Below are positions 56,890 through 64,000 of a stretch of DNA of 64,000 nucleotides, piece after piece; within the stretch, counting starts at the first letter, position 1, and each line of letters starts with the position of its first letter. The translations under genes and the position numbers were made by a program. The stretch lies in contig OY754467.1 in assembly GCA_963575645.1 (NCBI GenBank), positions 1,798,001 to 1,862,000 on the forward strand. Direction: 5' to 3'. The notes under the pieces were generated by a model. The model was not told the DNA's origin. It did not search any database and saw only the letters and a list, made by a program, of their open reading frames with translations. This DNA is from Xanthostigma xanthostigma (Eukaryota; Arthropoda; Insecta; Raphidioptera; Raphidiidae).

Positions 56890-57078
56890 TTGGTTATCTG
56901 TAAAGTCGGTTTACGGACGATAGTTTTACGTGATTACGTATTCCGCTCGAATATCATATTTAATAATACATAACCTAAATTTTAGTAGTTGTCAGGCGGC
57001 ACGTGACACATTTCGGAATGTGACACTTTTTCGTGCATGCAGCTGGTGTTTCATCAATTTATAAGACGTTATCACGTC
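56890..57078 (+). mobile_element. unclassified MITE family D, copy 6 (short)
   Basis: TTGGTTATCTGTAAAGTCGG to GACGTTATCACGTC and A-run; 189 bp. It keeps ATACATAACCTAAATTTTAG, shared with D3. Confidence 0.75.
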
Positions 57079-57168
57079 AAAAACTTCTTCCGCATTTTTT
57101 ACAAAAATGTATCTTTTATCTCTCGGAGAAAGGTTTAACAAACGTTTTGTGAAAAATAAATAGTTTTC

Positions 57169-58176
57169 GAAGTAAATATTCTTTAGGCACGCTTGACTTG
57201 GGGGGTAAGCTGGTAAATGCCTGACAAAATCGTTTACGGAAGTGCACCATCGCGAAGCTGAGAGGGAAATATAAGTTAGTGAGTGCATTAATCAAAATTA
57301 TTTTTTTTTTGGACAACTATTTGACGTTTAAAATAAAAACAATTGTTTTTGTATCAAAAATACATTTCATCGAATTTTGCTGCATTTTGTAACGGGAAAT
57401 AATGTAGGTTAGTTAATAAATCCTTTTAAATGTATTATAAATTATGCTAATAAATATATATAGGGTGAGTTTTAAGTTGATGCTTTTTTTTACAGCGTGT
57501 AAAAATCAAATAAACGAGCAAATATTTCAAATCGTTTTTTTATCAAAACTCAAAAATAAGAGAGAAACAGCCTTCCGAAGTTTAAATAAATTTTATTAAA
57601 TTTTCTTTAATTTTGAGGTCGGTCCTGGGGTTATATTATGTCACTATGGAAATAAGTTGTTATTATCTCTCAAAAACAGAACAATACACATGTCAGTTTC
57701 AAATAAGCACCAACATACTTGATAATAACAACTTATTTCCATAGTGACATAATATAACCCCAGGACCGACCTCAAAATTAAAGAAAATTTAATAAAATTT
57801 ATTTAAACTTCGAAAGGCTGTTTTTCTCTTAATTTTGAGTTTTGATAAAAAAACTATTTGAAATATTTGCTCGTCTATTTGATTTTTACACGCTGTAAAA
57901 AAAGCATCAACTTAAAACTCACCTGTATACATATTTTGCATATTACTTAATCAAAAACTATATTGTAAACATTTCGTCTTTGTAGATATGTGCTAAAGAG
58001 TGAGGTTATATTGTGTTCGATAAACTTTGAGACGAACCGACTGCATATTATTGTTCGTTTATGAATTTAACATGAGCAAATTTGAGATACTTACGCGTTA
58101 TTCTTAATAAATATATTTAAAATAATTATGACAGGAAGAAGTTTTACTTCAGTCGTGTGGTCTAAAGCACACTCGC
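57169..58176 (+). mobile_element. Helentron-like (HINE) family Q, copy 1, carrying foldback FB4
   Basis: 5' end GAAGTAAATATTCTTTAGGC, GCACGCTTGACTTGGGG, as in Q2. 3' end GAAGAAGTTTTACTTC, AGTC, hairpin GTGTGGTCTAAAGCACAC, T-run. FB4 at 57471-57925 is inserted. The layout is again terminal repeat, set-back inverted repeat, hairpin, T-rich target. Confidence 0.65.
57471..57925. mobile_element. foldback element FB4 (~195-bp arms)
   Basis: TAGGGTGAGTTTTAAGTTGA at the left and TCAACTTAAAACTCACCTG at the right, bordered by TA. Arms run on through TTGAGGTCGGTCCTGGGGTT to a ~65-nt spacer with CAGAACAATACACATGTCAG. TA flanks suggest a Tc1/mariner-type foldback. Confidence 0.85.
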
Positions 58177-58297
58177 TTTTTTTGGTTTTTACTTACGTGT
58201 TATCAAAAACGTATTCTTTAAAGCAGCACTCACCTGAAACAAATTAAAATACTATTAACAAATGTACAATTAGTAAAAAATAAAGATTACTTCTAAT

Positions 58298-58588
58298 CAA
58301 ATCTTTGATTAACGTCTGATTAGAACTCTTCAATAAATAAAATTATCGACCAATTTTTCAGACAATATATTAACAAAAAATATCAATAATACATTAACGT
58401 TTCTATATAAAAAAAAAATCTTTCACGAATTACATTAAAAATAAATAGAAACTAATTATTAATTATTTTTTTTATATTTTTAGATCCGTTCTGAAGAAGA
58501 TCCAAATCCGGATCGAAACGTTAATGTATTATTGATATTTTTTGTTAATATATTGTCTGAAAAATTGGTCGATAATTTTATTTATTAA
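58298..58588 (+). mobile_element. Penelope-like terminal repeats, head to head (H5)
   Basis: Minus-oriented AATCTTTGATTAACGTCTGA ... TATTAACGTTTC, then a plus copy with the motif at 58491: CTGAAGAA, GATCC, AAATCC, GGATC, GAAACGTT. The stem is fully paired because GGTCC has become GATCC. Directly after it, TTACTTCTTACCACAACAG matches the foldback at 14.7 kb. Confidence 0.65.
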
Positions 58589-58639
58589 AGATTACTTCTT
58601 ACCACAACAGTTTTATTCAGCAAACACTAAACTACAACT

Positions 58640-59757
58640 TTTTTTTATATGAAGTGTGGTCATTGTCAAATAATTTGTTACCCTGCAACATTGTTAAATC
58701 GTTATCTGAATTTGGGAATGATTAAAAAGAAGACTAGGTACCTACTCTATGTTCTGTCAAAAACTTCAAATAAAATTACTTAATACCCAACGTTATTTCG
58801 GGACGTTAATTTAAATACGATTTTGTTTCTGTTAATTTCTACTGTAATATTAGTGCCACAAAGCGTAAATTTATGCAGTAATAATTTGCGGACGACGTTC
58901 GTAATGTGTTTATTTATGATATTTAAATCTTATTCAAGTCTGAGGACATCTAACTATTGTTTACAAACATCTGCTGGAAATGCAAATGGATAGAATGAAT
59001 AATAGTAATCTAAGAAAGTTTGGATTTTGTCAAACAATTACTATTAACAAGTTTCCCGGGCTTCCTATTCTATTTTCGTTTCATATTCAAGTTTCTTAAG
59101 GATATAAGATGTCAGAAAATTATACCGGCAAATCTTACATACGTACAACTTTATACCATATTTTTTCATTAAAAATGTGGTAAGTATAATCGTTGCTAAC
59201 TAGAAAAAAAAATTTTTATAAAGAAATAAATAGATATTTACAACATCTCATTATAATTAAAACATGAATAACGCGCAATTGTTGAATAAAATTATGGGCG
59301 CAACTTGTAGGCTAAGTCATGACCTGTCAGCGCGATGAATGACTTAGACTACTAGTTACGCCAATAACTATTAAAGAACATCACGTTTTCTATTTTCTCC
59401 ATTTATGCGTCTTCTAGTCGTTTCGTCAGATAACTAGATTCGTAGAACAGACAATAAAATTTTCTCTATCTCTATAAACTGCCATTAAAATGCAAGAGGG
59501 ACAAGATAAATATACAAGCTCCGTTCAAAGAACGACAAGCTTTCGTATTCTATTCCATCAACCGCCATCAACGCTGAATCTTTTAACACGAAATGTTAAC
59601 GCACCGAATACTAGAAGGCATAATCGGTATTAAAGCGTTATGGTTGATATCCTGCAAATAACACTTCTACAGACAGTGTTTTTAAAAATACAGAAGTAAA
59701 CATTTTAGAGGACGACAATTTAATTCATCCTCTCTAAGTCTAGTAATAGACAAGACG
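58640..59757. other. unassigned sequence
   Basis: No gene or repeat is recognised in 1.1 kb. Confidence 0.45.
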
Positions 59758-59854
59758 TGATAGATAGATAGATTTCTTTATTTCAATAATATACCTTAAA
59801 AACTGTGAAATATGCCAATATAAAATAATTAAAATTTGTCTAAGAGATATTTTT
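59758..59854 (-). mobile_element. LINE 3' tail fragment
   Basis: On the minus strand GGCATATTTCACAGTTTTTA, GAAATAAAG and (TCTA)n match the LINE UTR at 14.43-14.53 kb. Upstream sequence is cut by Q2 at 59855. Confidence 0.65.
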
Positions 59855-60471
59855 GAAGTAAAACTTCTTTAAGCACGCTTGACTTGGGGAGTAAGCTGGT
59901 GAATGCCTGACGAGAGATTTACGGAAGTGTGATCGGGCAAGGCGAACGGAAGTTGAGAGGGAGAGTTAGTGAAGATAGAAAGAGGATGATAAATACTTCA
60001 CTGGCTAGTGGCGCCATCAGGTTTCCGAAACGAATACTTCACTGGCTAATGGCGCCATCAGGTGGCCGAAAATATAAGCAGTACTGACAATAGAATGACA
60101 CATACCTTACTTGCCAGCGGCGCTATCGGGTGACAGAAAAAAGTTTTGTAAACCTACTTTAAATAATGTTATTTAAAGATTTATACGCTTAAAATCCAAC
60201 GAGAGCTAAGTAATTGCAATGTATTACTTTTGTTTTCATTATCTTTATGTTTATGTTTCTTTCTTCTTACATTAGACTGTTCATTTCGTTCTTGAACAAT
60301 TTTATAAATTAATATTTTGTTCAATACATTAAATATTCTACGTTTAAAGTGAATAAAATTGTCAAATCATTTTAAAGTTCACATTTTGTGAATTTTCGGG
60401 TGAATAATAACATATTATGACAGGAAGAAGTTTTACTTCAGTCGTGTGGTCTAAACTCTAAAGCACGCTCG
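59855..60471 (+). mobile_element. Helentron-like (HINE) family Q, copy 2
   Basis: Starts GAAGTAAAACTTCTTTAAGC after TTTT. Ends GAAGAAGTTTTACTTC, AGTCGTGTGGTC ... AAAGCACGCTCG and a T-run. TTCACTGGCTARTGGCGCCA is tandemly repeated inside (about 59998 and 60043, and a weaker third near 60110). No coding region is present. Confidence 0.7.
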
Positions 60472-60582
60472 TTTTTTTCTATTTTTTTTTAAACTGACAG
60501 ACTTATTACTTTGTTCAAAATGTGCCGTACGCACCGTTTCGAATAAAAACGCGTGTTTTCTGATCAAAGACATTCATTCAAA

Positions 60583-61190
60583 TCTATACTAATATATAAA
60601 GCTGAAGAGTTGGTTTGTTTGTTTGAACGCGCTAATCTCAGGAACTACTGGTTCAAATTGAAAATTTTTTTTTGTTGGATAGCCCATTTATCGAGGAAGA
60701 CTATAGGCTATATAAAATCAGGCTACGACCATTAGGAGCGGAACATTAATGAAAAATGTTGCAAAATGTATCTAAAAAATAAGCTTCTATTCAGGTGAAA
60801 TGCACTAACTAAGTATACTCATATTAGCGTTGTCAGAATACAACGCCGGCTAGCTCAATCGGTAGAGCACACGACTGTCAATACCAGGGTCGTGGGTTCA
60901 AGCCCTACGTTAGGCGAATATATTTTTATTTTTTTTTTAATTTCTACATTGCTTTCTTCTAAGGCTTGCATTCAAATTTATTTAAATTTTATTTAATTAA
61001 TTAAAAAAAATATTAGTTAAAAAAGTATAAATACTGCTTTTTATCGACAAAAACTTTTGAACGGTAACTTCGATCATCATGAAATTTGGACACAACATTC
61101 ATCTCGGTAAACTAAGATGAATGTGTGTACTCATATTCCTCCCTTCCCCATTCGTTCTTTTACACCCGGGTGAAACCGGACGGGGTCCCC
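60583..61190 (+). mobile_element. Helitron family C, copy 3
   Basis: Starts TCTATACTAATATATAAAGC after host A and runs in line with C1, including the tRNA-like unit, to CACCCGGGTGAAACCGGACG. The last bases (GGGTCCCC) have lost CTAG. Confidence 0.8.
60844..60916 (+). tRNA. tRNA-Lys-like pseudogene inside Helitron C3
   Basis: GGCTAGCTCAATCGGTAGAG and GGTCGTGGGTTCAAGCCC are good A and B boxes. The anticodon loop is CTGTCAA as in C1, so C1 and C3 descend from a copy already changed from CTCTTAA. Confidence 0.65.
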
Positions 61191-61707
61191 TTTTTACATA
61201 TTTGATAAATTGATTAGTTTTACTAGACGACACCGACTTGTCGCCCTTTAAATTCTTGCCGGCATTTTCAAATAACTATGGAAACGTAATATATAGGTTT
61301 TATCAACTTATTACTCCACAAAAGCCTGGAGGCACGGTGAATCGTTTAATGCTCGCACGTGTAAGTATTCAAAACGATCCAAACGTGACGCGGTCTCAAT
61401 CAGTCAGTCAGCTAGCGAATCCTTTTGTCTATCATTTTGTTTTAGATATCTGTTAACGTGTTCTACTGTTTTAGCTCGCCGTAACTCGACAGGTATTAAA
61501 TGTTATTTGGATAATAACCATACAAATATAGGTACATTTTTTTAAGTACGGTTTAAACGTTATAAAAATCAGAATTCTGAATACGTTATATTAGTTCGCA
61601 CTGTTGTAAACAGATTTTGTAAATTTGAGGTTATGTACAACTACATATGGAATATAACAAGTACGCACCGTCAATTTTTTGGGGTCAACTGTCGTTCTAT
61701 GAAATAA
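61191..61707. other. unassigned sequence
   Basis: The 72-codon frame at 61238 lacks a domain. No repeat is recognised. Confidence 0.4.
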
Positions 61708-62117
61708 CTAGTGTGACCTGTGCGAATTATTCGCACTAAATAAGTATAATAATTATCACTTTACAAAATTATTTTTTAAATATGATTGCAGGTATTCAAT
61801 TCGTTTCTTATTTTGCACACTGTTTATAACGTTCTTCTTTTTGTTGTATTACAATATGAAGCTCAGATGACAGATCGAAGAAATATTTTACTAAAATTGT
61901 CATATAGAGGCGCAAGTAGCAAAAACGTTAAGCTAAGCCAGATGGCATCATGCAGCATTGCTGTGACGTTGTTCAGCGTTGCTCGCTGTTTCAAAATTAA
62001 AACCGTCAGATGGCAGTATACAGTATTGTGTCTTAATGTATATATTATGAAAATTAAAGCCGTCAGATGGCAGAAGTTGTTCAGCGTTGCTGTTAATTAA
62101 TTTACAAAAACAAAAGC
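61708..62117 (-). mobile_element. non-autonomous Helitron, family A copy 11 (5'-truncated)
   Basis: Host A then CTAGTGTGACC and hairpin on the plus strand; stops at ACAAAAACAAAAGC, before the Helitron 5' end. One of the GCCGTCAGATGGC motifs has lost four bases (AAGCCAGATGGC). Confidence 0.85.
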
Positions 62118-62954
62118 CGGAAATATCTTTTTTAAAAGCCAAACATACCATTTTAAAGCCGTACATCACATTTATAATAAAAAAGCCTATAATTAAAAGT
62201 ACACAGACCAAAAAAAGATAGGTCAGACATGATCGTAAAAAGTCGGACATGTCCGGCCACAGTCGGTAATGTTCGACCAAAGCCGGACACCTGACAACCC
62301 TAGACGTGTGGGAAGTAAAATGGTGGCCACTCCAAGTCTGAGTTAATTTCCGCTTTAATATAAAAAAGTTAATAATATTTTCATCCGATGATAATTAAAT
62401 CGTAAATCTAACTTTGTAGTCATTATAGGCATTTCATTTGCCCGCCATATTTGAACTGTAATTCAATATTATAATTAATTAGACATATATGTATACTGTG
62501 TCTGCTGCATGTAGGTATGTATGTATGTATATTTTCCTCCCACTTCATGCATCGGCACAAATTAACTGAAGACATATCATTCATTTCTCTCTCTACTTAA
62601 TTCATTTCAATTTGAGTTACACATTTGGTTATATGCGGGATAGTACATGAACTAGAAATTCATTCAAGGCTAATAGATTACAGAGGTCGCCTCGTTCCAA
62701 CTGACCAATCAGCTTAATTGCGGGATTGACATTAATGGCGGACCGTTCATATTTTTGTTAACCTATAATGACAATATTAAAAATGTTTTTAATATTTAAC
62801 TACGATTTTCTGAATCCCTAGCTTGAGAAATGATGGGTTCCCCATACAAACTTTCATCCCTTATTTGAACACTTCAGGGTTTTTAGAGGCAAAAGATAGC
62901 CTACATTCTTAGATAAATTAAAAATTTTCTGGTTTCACGTTCATTATAATGATG
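62118..62954. other. unassigned sequence
   Basis: 62215-62285 has GTCGGACATGTCCGGCCACA-like repeats of GTCGGACAT. A (GTAT)n run lies near 62515. No gene is seen. Confidence 0.4.
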
Positions 62955-63389
62955 CTGGTAAATGATAGCGGGAAAGTGGACGGATATACAAATCAAACAC
63001 CTTATTTAACTGTGTATAACGTTTCGCTGGTGATCCCAGCTTCTTCAGATACAGAAAATATATTTTAAAAAAATGTTTAGTTTAACAATAATGTACAATT
63101 TATTAGTTTCTAGGTTATTTACCTTAGCTGAAAGATGTTATTGTTGTTGTAAAAACTATTTATTATATTAAAACAGTTGACCAAAATATAATGAATAGCT
63201 TTTACAACAACAATAACATCTTTCAGCTAGAAGGTAAATAACCTAGAAACTAATTGTACATTATTGTTAAAACTAAACATTTTTTTTAAATATATTTTCT
63301 GTATCTGAAGAAGCTGGGATCACCAGCAAAATAAATAAGGTGTTTGATTTGTGTACCTGTCCTGCACTTTCCCGCTATCATTTTCCAGT
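62955..63389. mobile_element. foldback FB6 with the CTGAAGAA-stem-GAAACG motif
   Basis: Arms of about 200 bp (GATAGCGGGAAAGTG ... TGTTATTGTTGTTGTAAAA) mirror each other around a ~35-nt spacer. On the minus strand the left arm has CTGAAGAA, GCTGG, GATCA, CCAGC, GAAACGTTATAC (63019-63048). In the right arm (from 63304) the stem is kept but GAAAC has become AAAAT. It probably is a pair of head-to-head Penelope-like terminal repeats of another family. Confidence 0.75.
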
Positions 63390-63908
63390 AAATTGCACAT
63401 ACCGCTAAACTAGCGGTGTGTGCTTTATTATCGCTTTGTGCGTCAGAGCTGACTTTCGTTCATATAAGAAGTTATATCTAAGTTAATTTCACACGAAATC
63501 CATTCAAATTGAAGCTTTTTGAAAAGAGGAGATTCTAATCTATAAAACAGAACCATTTTTAAATCAATTCGAGTTCATAAATACTATTAAAATTGTAATT
63601 GAAAATCACAAACAGCAGTTGTCGGTTGGTCTGTACGTATGTACGTACGTACGTCACGACTCTACAGATCGCAATTTTGGTCGGATTGCCTTGGGTTATA
63701 TTTTATTCACTTTGTTTACTATCAGACCAGAACCCTATTTAAATTCACTAAAATGTGTTCAGTAGTTTAATTTTTATAAACAGTTTTATTTTACTATTTT
63801 TGACAGCTAATAGTTTAAAAAAACAATATAATAATTGCTGTGTAAATATAGTGTAATCCATAAAACAAGTGCTACACTTCTATACCGTGATAACACCACT
63901 ACACGTAG

Positions 63909-63982
63909 TAGGGCGCCGTGGCGTAATGGTTATGCCGTTGGATTCCCAAGGGCAAGGTCCTGGGTTCGATTCCTTACGAAAT
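63909..63982 (+). tRNA. tRNA-like sequence, probably a SINE head
   Basis: GTGGCGTAATGGTTATGCC (box A) and GGTCCTGGGTTCGATTCC (box B) are well kept and properly spaced. The anticodon arm (TTGGATTCCCAAGGGCAA) does not pair as a normal tRNA, so a SINE head is likelier than a tRNA gene; any body lies at or beyond the window end. Confidence 0.5.
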
Positions 63983-64000
63983 CATTGATTTTTTTCTTTT

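Noticed and set aside
61948-62280. 110-codon minus-strand frame
   Set aside because: About half lies inside Helitron A11 and the rest in GTCGGACAT-type repeats.

Overview
This window is AT-rich eukaryotic DNA with no operons, no bacterial-type genes and no convincing host exon. The repeat content suggests an arthropod, most likely a moth or butterfly: short Helitrons with TC/CTRR ends, Penelope-like and LINE relics, tRNA-headed SINEs and many MITEs. The lepidopteran assignment rests on my memory of such repeats and is tentative. It reads as an intergenic or long intronic stretch made largely of mobile-element layers.

Main families. (A) Eleven copies of a non-autonomous Helitron of about 580 bp (1.8, 16.6, 18.9, 24.9, 29.6, 35.4, 37.2, 43.6, 44.6, 55.6, 61.7 kb). 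(C) Three Helitrons carrying a tRNA-Lys-like sequence (8.3, 41.7, 60.6 kb) and one fragment (11.7 kb). (F, P, Q, G) Elements with an asymmetric AAGTRAAA-type inverted repeat at one end and repeat plus hairpin at the other, as in Helentrons (Helitron2). (B, I, J, K, L, hAT-1) hAT-type elements, five of them with exact or near-exact 8-bp duplications. (M) Tc1/mariner relics. A pogo-like MITE lies at 25.5 kb. (R) A TTAA-flanked pair lies at 3.8 and 47.1 kb. (D) Six copies of an unclassified MITE. Large foldbacks lie at 5.1, 17.6, 42.9, 49.3, 57.5 and 63.0 kb.

Retroelements. A Penelope-like C-terminal fragment lies at 14.9 kb. Its terminal repeats recur at 7.6, 12.5, 15.3, 28.7 and 58.3 kb, often head to head. 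LINE ORF2 C-termini lie at 14.3 and 36.2 kb, a LINE tail at 59.8 kb, and three tandem reverse-transcriptase box fragments at 53.9-54.1 kb. A complete SINE with a 15-bp target duplication lies at 30.9-31.3 kb.

Layout: 0-10 kb is a mosaic of M1, A1, a 118-bp tandem array, R1, a foldback, nested hAT J/B and Helitron C1. 10-16 kb holds hAT I, the inverted D1/D2 pair, and LINE and Penelope relics. 16-31 kb has A copies, F1/F2, three TIR elements and the pogo-like MITE. 30-35 kb holds two nests (SINE, F3 and P1 inside L; tandem array and E1 inside M2). 35-52 kb has A6-A9, P2, N with B2, C2, R2, E2 and a 729-bp foldback. 52-64 kb has P3, F4, hAT-1, RT fragments, A10/A11, Q1/Q2, C3 and the final foldback.

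The most interesting signal is a compact motif, CTGAAGAA + stem + loop + stem + GAAACG, in Penelope-type terminal repeats and at least two unrelated sequences. The stem changes sequence but keeps pairing, which suggests a functional RNA or DNA structure resembling a hammerhead core but not identical to it. All calls are from reading the sequence; no database search was possible.
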